Part shown: in pieces, positions 39,420-50,022 of the stretch
Layout: each line of letters opens with the position of its first letter
Position numbering within the stretch: position 1 is the stretch's first letter
Source: Clarkia xantiana subsp. parviflora
Lineage: Eukaryota > Streptophyta > Magnoliopsida > Myrtales > Onagraceae
Length of the DNA: 64,000 nt
NCBI GenBank assembly: GCA_036873135.1
Contig: JAPTYO010000026.1
Span: 910,001-974,000, forward strand
Reading direction: 5' to 3'
Notes under the pieces: model-generated
What the model was told of the DNA's origin: nothing
The model's database searches: none
The model's input: the letters and a program-made list of their open reading frames with translations, nothing else
Made by a program: the position numbers and the translations under genes

Positions 39420-39859
39420 AATGGATGATTGCCGAAAGAAGATGAAGGATGGGTCGAAAGATTGAAAGCCTTGGGTCACTTGAACAGCAGGAAGAACTTG
39501 GAGGAGAAGCTTCGAATGCAAGAACAGCAGAAATTGAGAGAGTGAAGAAGAAGTGAATAATGCCAAGGTCTCAGCTTTTATAAGCAAAAGGACAAATGGA
39601 AGGACTTAATCTCGACCGTAGAAGACGAAACGACTCGATCGTGATCGTTGAAATGATGAAGACGGTACGGAAGAGACAGCTGGACGGGCCTAATCTGGAC
39701 CGTTGAAGAGGAAAAAACACGATCTTAATTGCCGAGATTATAGGGTACAAGTACGGAAGGGACGTGAGTGACGTCACAGCTGCTTTTTCAGAAAGCAACA
39801 GTCACGCCGATTTAAACGTCGTTTCCTTATCCTCAAGCATTTAATGCATCAGTAACCGA
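39420..39859 (-). other. Upstream region of the antisense gene, first D copy
   Basis: Non-coding. On the minus strand TATAAAAG at 39575-39582 lies 156 bases before the ATG. It is conserved in the second copy (48178-48185). There is no LTR here although the next gag sequence starts at 39860. Confidence 0.65.
39575..39582 (-). promoter_or_regulatory. TATA-like box for the antisense gene (D copy 1)
   Basis: TATAAAAG on the minus strand, 156 bases upstream of the ATGTCTG exon. A has a similar box at 163 bases. Confidence 0.6.
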
Positions 39860-39866
39860 GGAGTAT
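39860..39866. other. Junction of the D internal tandem duplication
   Basis: GGAGTAT occurs in gag (31231-31237) and downstream of the antisense gene (48463-48469). At this junction sequence of the second type on the left passes into gag on the right. The join lies within this 7-base microhomology, and the repeated unit is 8629 bases. Confidence 0.9.
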
Positions 39867-40110
39867 GGAGGCCCTGCAAGCGAGGGTGAAACAGCAAATC
39901 GACGTCCAGGAGTCAAAGATTGCTGCCGGGGAGCTCGATCCTCCGAAGTCGGGAAGAGGAAAGACGTCGTCCAAGCTGTCGGATGATCGTAAAGGGAGCG
40001 ACAAATCGGAGGGAAGTAGGAACCGTGGCCGCCGCGAGAAAAGGGAGGATAGGCGTCCCCGGAGAAGGAAAACCGAGAGGGTCGTGCTGTTCCCATCAAC
40101 AGCTCGATGA
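39860..40110 (+). pseudogene. gag: gag fragment at the start of the second D copy
   Basis: Begins MEALQARVKQQIDVQE, the last 80 or so residues of gag, with the same one-base loss (CGTCCCCGGAG) as copy 1. The rest of gag is absent because the duplication starts inside it. Confidence 0.9.
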
Positions 40111-43100
40111 CCTCCGTGCTGGCTGTGATGGATCGACAGGGTCTCGCCCTATATCCCCCGAAGAAAGAAGGTGAGTTCCTGGGAGGCCGCTCCGACCGTT
40201 ACTGTCGCTACCATAGAGCCAATGGTCACGACACAGAAAACTGTCGGGAGCTGAAGAAGGAGATAGAAAAGCTGATCCAGAAGGGGAAGCTGAAGGAGTT
40301 CGTCGGAAGGGGAAGGTGCCGATCTCGTTCCAAAAGTCGATCGCGGTCCCGTTCCAAGTCCCGTGATCGATCCCCGAAGAAGAAGAAGGTTGAGTCGGAG
40401 CCCTCTAGTTTCGGTGCCCGTAAGGAGAGACGGGGGACCATTAATGTCATTCATGGAGGAATGGCAGCGGGAGGTGACACCACCGCTTCTCGGGAGAATT
40501 ATGCTTCTCGCATCTCCGTTGCTGTGGTGCTAGGCAAGAGGTCCCGGTCGTGGACTCTAAAGGAGGAAATGGTAATTTCCTTCTCGGCGGAGGATTTGAT
40601 AGGCGTGGAGAGCCCCCACGATGACGCCTTGGTCGTGACCCTAGACGGGGACGGATTCGAGATGAAGCGGATCCTGATAGATCGAGGGAGCTCCTCCGAC
40701 ATTCTTTTCATGGATGCCTTGGAGGCCATGGGAAAGACGAAGAAGGACCTGACACAAGTGAACTTCCCGATGGTAGGATTCTCCGGATCGACTTCCTATC
40801 TGTTGGGGATGATTACCTTACCGGTGGAGTTTGGTAGCGGCTGGAAAATGGAACGGCGGAACGTGGATTTCGTCGTGGTAGAATCCGCGGGAACGTACAA
40901 TGCTATTATCGGGAGGACCACCATCAACCCTCTCATGGCAGTCGCCTCGACAGTCCACCAAAAGATGAAGTTCCCGACTGACCATGGTGTCGGAGAGGTT
41001 AAGGGCGACCAAGTGGCGTCACGAAAGTGTTACGTCAATGCCACCCGAAGGAGAAGGAGGGAAGCCATGGCGGTCCTGCATGCTGATCCTCGAGAAGAGT
41101 TTGGGCGTCCCGCCCCCATGGAGGATCTGAAGGAAGTTGGGATCGATGGACCTCGGAGGAAGGTGAAGATCGGGGCTGCTCTATCGGAGGAGAGAGCCCG
41201 AGAGTTGATCGAGCTTTTGAAGGAGTTCATGGAGCTGTTTTCCTGGTCCCCGAGTGATATGCCAGGTATCAGTCCCGACGTGATTATGCACGAGCTGAAG
41301 ATTGACCCCGCGATTAAACCTATCGCGTAGAGGAGGCGTCCGATGGGCGCGGACAAGAGAATCGCGATCCAGCAAGAGGTGGGCAGACTGCTCGACGCTG
41401 GATTCATCAAGGAGCTCCGATTCCAGAAGTGGGTCGCTAACCCAGTCCTGGTACGAAAGAGCAATGGAAAGTGGCGGATGTGTGTCGATTTCCGCGACTT
41501 GAACAAGGCTTGCCCGAAGGATTGCTACCCGCTCCCGAGGATTGACCAGTTGGTGGATGTCACATCGGGACATGAGTTGCTGAGCTTCATGGATGCCTAT
41601 TCCGGGTACAACCAGATCAAAATGGCGAAGGAGGATGCCCCCCACACAGCTTTTTACGCTGACAGCGACGTCTACCACTACGACGTAATGCCCTTCGGAT
41701 TGATCAATGCCGGAGCAACTTACCAGCGGATGGTAAACCAGTTGTTCGGAGTCATGTTGGAAAAGACAATGGAGGCATATGTGGATGACATGCTCGTGAA
41801 GTCCCGACAGGCAGAAGACCACGTCCAAAACTTGGCGGCGGCGTTTGAACGGATGAGGTTTCATCAGGTTCGGTTGAACCCAGACAAGTGTGCTTTCGGG
41901 ATGAACTCGGGGAATTTCCTAGGGTTCATGGTGAGCCAGAGAGGAATCGAGGTGAATCCTGAGAAGCTCCGAGCAATTGAAGAGATGCAGTCCCCGAGGA
42001 CTGATCGGGAGGTTCAAGTGTTAAATGGCCGGTTGGCCGCGATGAATCGGTTCCTATCCAAGGCGAGTGACAAAGCCATGCCATTTTTTGATGTGCTAAG
42101 GGCCCACAAGAAGTTTGAATGGTCTGACAAGTGCGAGGAGGCATTCCAAGCGCTCAAGCAGCATCTCCGTACCCTTCCGCCGTTGGCGAAACCGGCTCCA
42201 GACGAGCCGCTTTATCTATATTTGGCTATTTCTGATGTTGCTGTTAGTTCTGTTTTGATTAAGATTGTCAAGGGTAACCAAGTGCCTGTCTATTATGTAA
42301 GCAAGGCATTTGCCAAATCAGAAATGAACTATCCCGCCATTGAGAAGTATCTCTTTGCGTTAATTGTGGCCGCTCGAAAGCTCCGACCTTACTTCCATGC
42401 ACACGAGGTTACAGTGTTGACCAATCAGCCCTTGAAGCACTTTTTGAACCGACCGGAGTTGTCGGGGAGATTGGTGAAATGGGCCAGCGAGCTTACGGAG
42501 TTCCGTATCCATTTTGCTCCGAGAACTGCTATTAAGGGCCAGGCGTTGGCGGATTTTATAGCTGAGTCTACGACACCTGATCTGGAAGTAACGGGTCCCG
42601 TAGAGGGGGCAACCATGGAGGTCCCGATAACAGAGCACCTAGAACAGCCAAATGAGGAGAACACTTGGGAGATGTACACTGATGGTTCATCAAGTGTAGA
42701 AGGATCGGGGGCAGGATTCGTATTGATACCGCCCGGTGGAGGCGAGCCCTTGCGATATGCTTTGGCCTTGACGTTTAAGGCCACCAACAATGAAGCGGAG
42801 TATGAGCCTCTCATCACGGGCCTCAAAATTGCCAAGGGTGCGGGAGTCGATCATTTAAAGGTGAAGTGTGATGCCAGCTTGATCGTGAATCAGGTCCAGG
42901 GGAACTATGAAGCCAAGAGCCCGACAATGAGGAAGTACTTACACGAGGTGCAGACTTTGAAGGGAAGCTTCAAAAGCTTCGATATCGAGGCAATCCCGAG
43001 AGAAGAAAATGCGGAGGCAGACGCCTTGAGCAAGTTTGCTCTAGGAGTGGCCCCTGAGGAGAATCGGAGGGTGCATTTCCTGGAGAGAGTGATTATCTCA

Positions 43101-44395
43101 ACCATCGATCCATCGGAGTTGTGCGCTGAGGAAGCAGGATCGGAGGAAGAAGAGAAGCCCACCTGGATGACCCCGATGGTCACATACCTGACTATGGGGG
43201 CGCTCCCCGATGACAATGTGGCAGCTGTCAGGCTGCGTCGAATTGCGAACGATTACGCGATGGTGGACAACCAGTTATACAAGAAGGGGCATGTGAAGCC
43301 TTTCTTGAAATGCGTGGCGGAGCCTGATACAAATCGGATCCTGAGAGAGCTACACGAGGGAGTCGTGGCCTGTCATGAAGGGGCCCGATCTATCGTGAGG
43401 AAAGCGTTGAACTTAGGCTACTATTGGCCTTCGATGAACAAGGAGGCGACAGCAATGGTCCGATCCTATGAGGCATGCCAGAGGTACGCTCCAAATATCG
43501 TAGCTCCTGCCGCAGACTTGATGCCCATCAAGAGTGCTTGGCCCTTCGCGCAATGGGGGATTGATTTAGTGGGACCTCTTCCCCAAGCGAAAGGTCAGTG
43601 CAAGTATTTGCTCGTGGCCATCGATTACTTCTCGAAATGGATAGAGGCTAAGGCATTGGCCAAGACGACGGGACAGCAGATCCTCAAGTTCCTTCAAACT
43701 CAGATCATATCCCGGTATGGGGTCCCTCGAGCGTTGATCAGCGACAACGGCCCTCCGTTCAATGGGGCTCAGTTGAAGGAGTACCTGGAGGAATTGAACA
43801 TCGAGCATCGGACTGCTTCAGTCCGCCATGCCCAGACCAATGGCCAAGTAGAATCAGCCAACAAGATCGTGATGGATGGCCTGAAGAAGAGAGTCTACGC
43901 CTTGCAGGGCCATTGGCTGGATGAGCTTGAAAATGTGTTGTGGGCTGTTAGAACAACACCCAAGCAATCAACGGGGGAAACTCCGTTTGGCCTGGTCTAT
44001 GGCACGGAGGCAGTCGCCCCCGTGGAGATACGGTGGCGTCCCATCGCGCGAAATATTACGAGCCTTTGACAAACGAGGAAATGAGACGTCTAGACTTAGA
44101 CTTGCTCGAGGAGAAAAGGTGGAAAGCTGATGAAGTCCAGGCCCGGATGCGTCTGGCAACAGCCCGATATTATAATCGGCGCGTCAAGTCTCGACAATTC
44201 TTCGTGGGAGAACTTGTCTGGCGGAGGAACGAGTTCGTTCATCAAGATCGGATCAACAAGCTATCGCCAAAATGGGAGGGACCATACAAGATTGTAGGGA
44301 TGCCAGCACCCAACGCATACAAGCTAGAAGACCTCGATGGCAAGACGTTGAGGCATTCCTTCAGCGGTGAACACTTGAAGAAGTATCATGTTTGA
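40107..44395 (+). pseudogene. pol: pol of element D, second copy
   Basis: The same domains as copy 1, offset by 8623-8629 bases. A TAG at 41328-41330 (CAG in copy 1) splits it. From 41343 a 908-residue frame covers RT (AYVDD near 41780), both RNase H domains and most of integrase, with the ISDNG Asp kept. The shared one-base loss near 44030 moves the integrase C-terminus to the frame ending at 44395. The protease motif reads LIDRGSSSDILF, with Arg for the first Gly. Copy 2 also has a 6-base deletion after the protease relative to copy 1. Confidence 0.92.
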
Positions 44396-45346
44396 TATTA
44401 AGCCGTCGCGAATGGCGCAAGTTATCTATCAATCCGATGTAAGCGAAACTTTGAGTTATTTATGAATAAAAGAAGTTGCTTCCGATCAAATTGCCTTTAG
44501 ATTTATTCTAACTGTTAGTAAGACGTCCTGAAGGATGCGATAAAAGCCTTCCGAGGTACAATAAAAGCCTTCCGAGGTACGAGTAAGTCGCCTTTATGGC
44601 GCGACAAAAAGCCTTACGAGGTATGGATAAAAACCCTGCGGGGTATGGGTAAGTCGTCTATATGATGCGGCCAAAAGCCTTAACAGGTACGGACAAAAGC
44701 CCTACGGGGTTTGTGTAAGTCGTCTATATGATGCAACCAAAAGCCCAGGTACGAAAAGGCCCTAATGGGTCTGCGTAAGTCGTCTATATGATGCGGCCAA
44801 AAGCCTTAACAGGTATGAAAAAGCCCTAACGGGTCCGCGTAAGTCGTCTATATGATGCGGCCAAAAGCCTTAACAGGTACGAAAAAACCCTTAAAGGGTA
44901 CGATTAAAGTCGTCTGATTTGGCGCGATAAAGGCCCTAAGGGGTGTGAAAAATGGCCTTGAAAGACAGGGACGAGAAACCTTAAGTGCTGAAGTCCCGAT
45001 TGGACGAGAAGCCTTAAGTGGTGAAGTCCCGATTGGACGAGGAACCTTAAGTGGTGAAGTCCCGATTAGACGAGAAACCTTAAGTGGTGAAGTCCTGATT
45101 GGATGAGAAACCTTAAGCGGTAAAGTCCCGAGTAAAGCGTCGGGAGGGCGTATAAAGTCATCTTAGTGGATGCATCGGAACGTTCTGAGTAACGAGTCTA
45201 AAGTCACTTTAAACAAGTGCAAACGATTATCGGAATCAAAATAGTTGGAACAAACTGCTTATATAAAGGCTCGAAGGCCTGAAAGTTCCAAAATAAAAGA
45301 TAAAGAGAATACAAGGAGAAACTACAAGGACTAAAAATATAAAGCG
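44396..45346 (+). repeat. Minisatellite of element D, second copy
   Basis: A nearly base-for-base copy of 35773-36723 with scattered substitutions and the same unit number and order. The array did not change copy number after the duplication. Confidence 0.88.
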
Positions 45347-48022
45347 CTAAGCTTGGTCCTTGTTGGAGGTCGGATCTTCAGTAGCATCGGAGGGAGCAGG
45401 ATTCGGAGGGACCTGGGCAGAAGGCTCCGCAGCATCGGCCTCATCGCTCTCCGCGGGGAGGTTGAAGTATTTCTCGGCGAAGGGGGCAAGGGTCTCGGAC
45501 TTCTTAAAGTCGATGGAGCCCTCGTGTGCCGTGTAAAGTTCCTCGATGGCGTTGAATAGAACGTTCTCCATCTCGGCCTTGCAGAACCCCACGGCATCCG
45601 CCTTGAAATCTTCAGAGTCCCGATACTCCTCGCGACCCCGCAGACGACCCTCCTCGTGGGCCTAAGCCTTTGCCTAAGCCAGCTTGGCAGAGAACTCAGC
45701 CCTCTCGGCCTCAAACCTTGCCTTGGTCTCCGCGAGAAGATCCGCGAAAACGCCTTTCTCGCGGAGGAGCTGCTCCTTCTCCGCCTCGTGCCGTCGATGC
45801 TCCTCCTGCATCATCCTCTGCTCCCAACGCAGGACGACCTCATGATCTTGAACCTGCTTAAGCAGGCCTTTGGCCATCTCGTCAAGGAGAGCCTTCTCCT
45901 TGGCCATCTTGTTCTTGGCCGCCACAGCATCGTCGAGGTCTGCCTGGAGCTTGGCTTGCATGTCGGGGTCCGACTTGGCTTCAGCCTCCTCCAAAGCACT
46001 CTTCAGAGCCAGGGCAATGCCAAAGCAGCGCTGCTGGTCCGCGGTTTCCTAAGGCGAAAGGAAAATGGATTAGAATCCGATGGTCGAAGGCTAAGACAAT
46101 GAAGAAAACAAAGCAAAGGTAAAGTATTACCTCCATCCGACGGACGGCCATAGTGCGGAACTCCTCTTCGATGTCCTCCCGCGCCAAGCAAAGCGGCTGT
46201 CTCAAAGCGGGAGGAATTGACCCTGCCAGTAGATGCAGGGCCAGGTCAGGCTGAAGATTCCCCCGTCGAACCGAAAACCCTTGGAGGGATTCGATCGGAC
46301 GCCAGGGAACCGTCGCCTAGTCGGGGGTGTAAATCTTGTAAAGATTTTCATCCATCGGAAGAGGAGGGATAACCTCAGCATCATCAGTGGGAGGAGCTAC
46401 CTCGGTCGGATGAGGCTCAGGAGTAGGAGTGCGGAGCTCGGGAGGAGGGCTCCGGGACGCGTCCCTCACGACGGGCCTCAGGCTGCTTTGTCTTGACCTA
46501 CCGCGGGGAAGCAGGGCACCCTCATTGGGTTCCTCGGAGGAAGGAGAGGCCTCCAAATTAGTCATCTGACGGAACTGGGTTTCCGTCGGGGTATCCTCCA
46601 GCATCAGCTCTTGCGGAGCCGCAGTCTCCGCTGGAGTGGTAGCCTTCGTCGGAGCAGGAGCCTCCGATGGACCTGCGGTGGCAGGACGAATATAATCAGG
46701 AAGAATTCCACGAGGACACCAGAGAATTTGGCGTTCGAGATGCTGGTCCTTCCCAAAGAAGTTGTAATATCCCGCCTTGAGAACGCGGGGGACTTCTCCT
46801 CGAAGGATGTACTTGATTTCCCGAACGCGCGATTCCCGATCAGCGGGGATAAACTCCTGGGGAACCAGCTTCCTATATTTATTAATAGCACGACGAACGC
46901 GCTTACCTTCCTCGACGGTGGTGGCCCAGAAAGCCTGATCTATCTCCTCCCTCCTGGCTTTCTTAGCCACGACCTGCTCCTCGGTCGGAGGAGCGGCAGA
47001 AGAGGAAGTTCCCTTCTTCAAGGACTTCCGCTTCCGCTTGGAGCCACTCTGGACGGCGTCAGTCTCGCCCTGCTTCAACATGAGACTAGTCAGCAGAGAT
47101 GCCTTCTTGGCTGCAAAAATAAAAGACAAGATGGTTAGAAGCGTTACCCAGATGACTAAATCTTTGGAAACGGAGTCGAGGAGTCGGACTCCGATGTGAA
47201 TCAAGTCCTTCTCCAGGAGCTTGTTGGCGTCGAGGGGTATGAAGTTGTCTCCCCAATGATAGAGCTGAACCATTTGGAGAGTGTTGAGGTCATCCTCAGT
47301 GTAGGCCTGAAGCTTGGGGGCAGGGTCCGCCACGACCTCCCATTGAGGCCATGGGACGGAGCTGTGTCGGACAAAGAAGTAATACTTCTTCCATCCGCTG
47401 TTGTCAGACCCCAAGTCGCGAATCAGCACCCGATCCTTGTGGAACTTCCAGGTCTCGCTATCCCAGCCGAAACGTGAAAGTTGCTCCTTTGTCCACTTGG
47501 GGAGTCGAGGGGAGAAGGAGCAGACACCATCCTTGTTGCACTTCATTCCATAATAGGTACGGAAGAGTAGTAGACTGTACGTCCACTGCTGGCGGTGGCA
47601 TAGAAGTTGGAAGGCATTCCACACGCGGATGGCGTGTGGAGAGAAGGTACAAGGGTGCGTCTTGTAGAAATTGCACATCTCCACCAGGTTCCCGCAAAAG
47701 GGGAATCGAATACCTGCACTTATTTGTCCGGCAGAGACGAACACTTCCCCCTCTCGAGGACGCGTAACGATGTGCTTCCTTCGGACGGCAGGCTGAGACT
47801 CGTAGGGGAAACGAGGCTCCCAATCCGAGGTAATGCAGCCCTCTCGAAGAGCAACCTCGTACAAAGCCTTAGAAATCTCATTAACGGCCAATTCAAAGGT
47901 GAAAGGGGCCCTAGCCTCAGAACTAGCCTCGTCTAAAAACGGTCACGAACAAGAAGATTTGAGAAAAGAAGAGCAAACATCAGTAAATCAGGAAAATAGA
48001 GAAGAAGATCCTTACCAGACAT
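45347..48022 (-). pseudogene. Antisense intron-containing gene of element D, second copy
   Basis: Same structure as the first copy: exon ATGTCTG at 48016-48022, the family-like domain, Lys-rich stretch (GSKRKRKSLKKG), linker and coiled coil. The linker frame is intact past the point where copy 1 is shifted, but it ends at TAG (minus strand, plus 46317-46319) where copy 1 has CAG. In the coiled-coil exon two stops (plus CTA/TTA near 45661-45675, in AEAKAQAHEEG) replace Gln codons of copy 1. The C-terminus to NKDQA is otherwise in frame. Confidence 0.85.
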
Positions 48023-48702
48023 AATGGATGATTGCCGAAAGAAGATGAAGGATGGGTCGAAAGATTGAAAGCCTTGGGTCAGTTGAACAGCAGGAAGAAC
48101 TTGGAGGAGAAGCTTCGAATGCAAGAACAGCAGAAATTGAGAGAGTGAAGAAGAAGTGAATAATGCCAAGGTCTCAGCTTTTATAAGCAAAAGGACAAAT
48201 GGAAGGACTTAATCTCGACCGTAGAAGACGAAACGACTCGATCGTGATCGTTGAAATGATGAAGACGGTACGGAAGAGACAGCTGGACGGGCCTAATCTG
48301 GACCGTTGAAGAGGAAACGACACGATCTTAATCGCCGAGATTATAGGGTACAAGTACGGAAGGGACGTGAGTGACGTCACAGCTGCTTTTTCAGAAAGCA
48401 ACAGTCACGCCGATTTAAACGTCGTTTCCTTATCCCCAAGCATTTAATGCTACAGTAACGGAGGAGTATCCTCGGATTTGGCAACTTCCCATGGGGTCTG
48501 GTGGGCCCAAGGTAATCATGAGTAAGAAACTCTGTCGTACAACAATCACGCGCAAGGCAAAAGCCTCCGATGGAGATATCAAAAGGCCTGAAGATAAAAG
48601 CCTCCGACGGCGGTATCGGGAGGTATGGAGACAAAAGCCTCTGATAGCGAGGTCAGAAGATCTGAAACTGGAAGACACGACGAACTAAAAGTCCCCCATG
48701 TC
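48023..48702. other. Upstream region of antisense gene copy 2 and 3' end of D
   Basis: Contains the TATAAAAG box on the minus strand (48178-48185), then about 230 bases (from 48463) found only once in the window and truncated in copy 1 by the duplication junction. CCTCCGATGGAGATATCAAA-like short direct repeats occur near 48565-48625. No coding sequence. Confidence 0.55.
48178..48185 (-). promoter_or_regulatory. TATA-like box for the antisense gene (D copy 2)
   Basis: TATAAAAG on the minus strand, 156 bases upstream of the ATGTCTG exon, as in copy 1. Confidence 0.6.
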
Positions 48703-48713
48703 TTGGGGGAAAA
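48703..48713 (+). promoter_or_regulatory. Polypurine tract of element D
   Basis: TTGGGGGAAAA directly before the 3' LTR. The preceding GAAGACACGACGAACTAAAA is shared with A. Confidence 0.8.
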
Positions 48714-49453
48714 TGATGGGTTCCGATGTAATCGTTAGCCCCGTTAACAGCCAATGGACGGCGAGTAGGTCCAGTGGGCCTCGTGAAAGCCTGAAGGCCC
48801 AGAGGCCCAGTAAGAAGGGTCCCGATATCAGCGGTCCCGATATAGGAGCTGAATGCTCCCGACAAGAAGCCTCTAAGTAGGCCCCGATATGCCTTAGTAA
48901 AGGCCCCGATGATAAAAGCCCCGCAGAGGCTGGACCCGTCTCGTGAGACAAAGGGTCATGGGTTGTGATCTAGAATGAGATAACTCTGGAGTCCCCGACA
49001 GGAGTCGAGACTTGTGATCAGAGGATAAAGACCGAGAAACCCGCCTACTAGATAGAGTAGTGGGAGACGGTTAAAGATATAGATAAGTTCCCCGAGATAC
49101 GCAGGGCGTGCCCGAGATACGCGGAGTATGGGTAAGATACGCGGAGCGTGGGGCGAAATCTACGGAATCCCTAACGATATATATGGAATCGTGGCGAGAT
49201 ACATGGAATCACGGCCACAGGTAACTGAGTAACTTCCCCTCCTATATAAAGGAAGAAGTTACCTCAGAAAAACCCAATCATCTAATACGCACTTAGATTA
49301 CTGCTGCCACCCCATTGATCATATACTCATTTAATCATCGGAGAGGGATTCTGGGTCACCACCCAGGTCATCCCCTTTTGCAGGATTACGCGGAGCCCAG
49401 GAGTCTAGAGCATTCCGTCAAGGACGTAACAGAGCTTCGACCGTGATCCAACA
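48714..49453 (+). repeat. 3' LTR of element D
   Basis: 740 bases, TGATGGGTTCCG to GTGATCCAACA, with TATATAAA at 49243-49250. The right TSD, TCGAC, follows at 49454-49458. Confidence 0.93.
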
Positions 49454-49458
49454 TCGAC

Positions 49459-49953
49459 AAAGGAACCATTTGGGAACAAGGAAAGATCCTAGGGAGAACA
49501 AGGATCTCATATGGGTTTATTGTGGTTCTTCCTAGGATCTCATTTGGGAACAAGGATTCTTATCGACATCGAAAGTTCAACAGACATACTCTTCTATCAA
49601 GCATTTCTACAGTTGGGATTGACGAGAAGAGATCTGAAGAAAGTCAACTTCCCTCTAATAGGCTTCGCAGGAGAAACCATCTACCTCATGGGAGCTATTC
49701 GACTGACCACTACCTTGGAAGAAGGGGAGCAAATTTTGCAGGTGGATATACTTTTCGTAGTATTCGATGCCGCCTCATCGTACAACGCCATTATCGGCAG
49801 AACCACCCTCAATCCTCACCGAATTATCCCATCAACGGCGCATCAAAAGTAATGAAGTTCTTGACACCAAAGGGAATTGGCGAGGTTCGAGGAGATCAAG
49901 CTATGGCGTGGCACTGCTACAATACGTCTGCAAGACGCTCAGAGAAGTCATAA
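49459..49953 (+). pseudogene. Protease remnant of element C
   Basis: From about 49550 the frame reads RILIDIESSTDILFYQAF, KKVNFPLIGFAGETIYLMG and SYNAIIGRTTLNPHRIIPS, a retropepsin whose DGGSS motif has become DIESS. After TAA at 49850-49852 the tail (MKFLTPKGIGEVRGDQA) is in another frame. Nothing of RT, RNase H or integrase follows, so about 3 kb of pol is deleted before the minisatellite. Confidence 0.85.
49486..49542. repeat. Fold-back with inverted protease scrap in element C
   Basis: GATCCTAGGGAGAAC (49486) and GTTCTTCCTAGGATC (about 49526) are inverted copies around a 25-base loop. The right part (49504-49542) is nearly identical to plus 54770-54808 in the antisense strand of B protease, so it is inverted relative to C coding. 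CATTTGGGAACAAGGA flanks the structure twice. Confidence 0.75.
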
Positions 49954-50022
49954 TAACTCCTGAAGTAGACACTTTCTTATTATGGCTAATGTTTCTCTTT
50001 TTGATGTAATATCCAGGAAACG

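Larger units (their letters stand above)
29307..49453 (+). mobile_element. LTR retrotransposon D (Tat-lineage-like), 20.1 kb with internal tandem duplication
   Basis: LTRs of 741 and 740 bases and a perfect TSD, TCGAC (29302-29306 and 49454-49458). Proteins are close to those of A, and the LTR is related to LTR A but distinct. A single element would be about 11.5 kb. The excess is a direct tandem copy of 31231-39859 that starts again at 39860. Each copy has gag end, pol, minisatellite and antisense gene. All coding parts carry stops or frameshifts. Confidence 0.93.

Noticed and set aside
39860..48469. Second D copy as an assembly artefact
   Set aside because: The copies differ by many substitutions, by 6- and about 20-base indels and by different stops, so they are distinct DNA.
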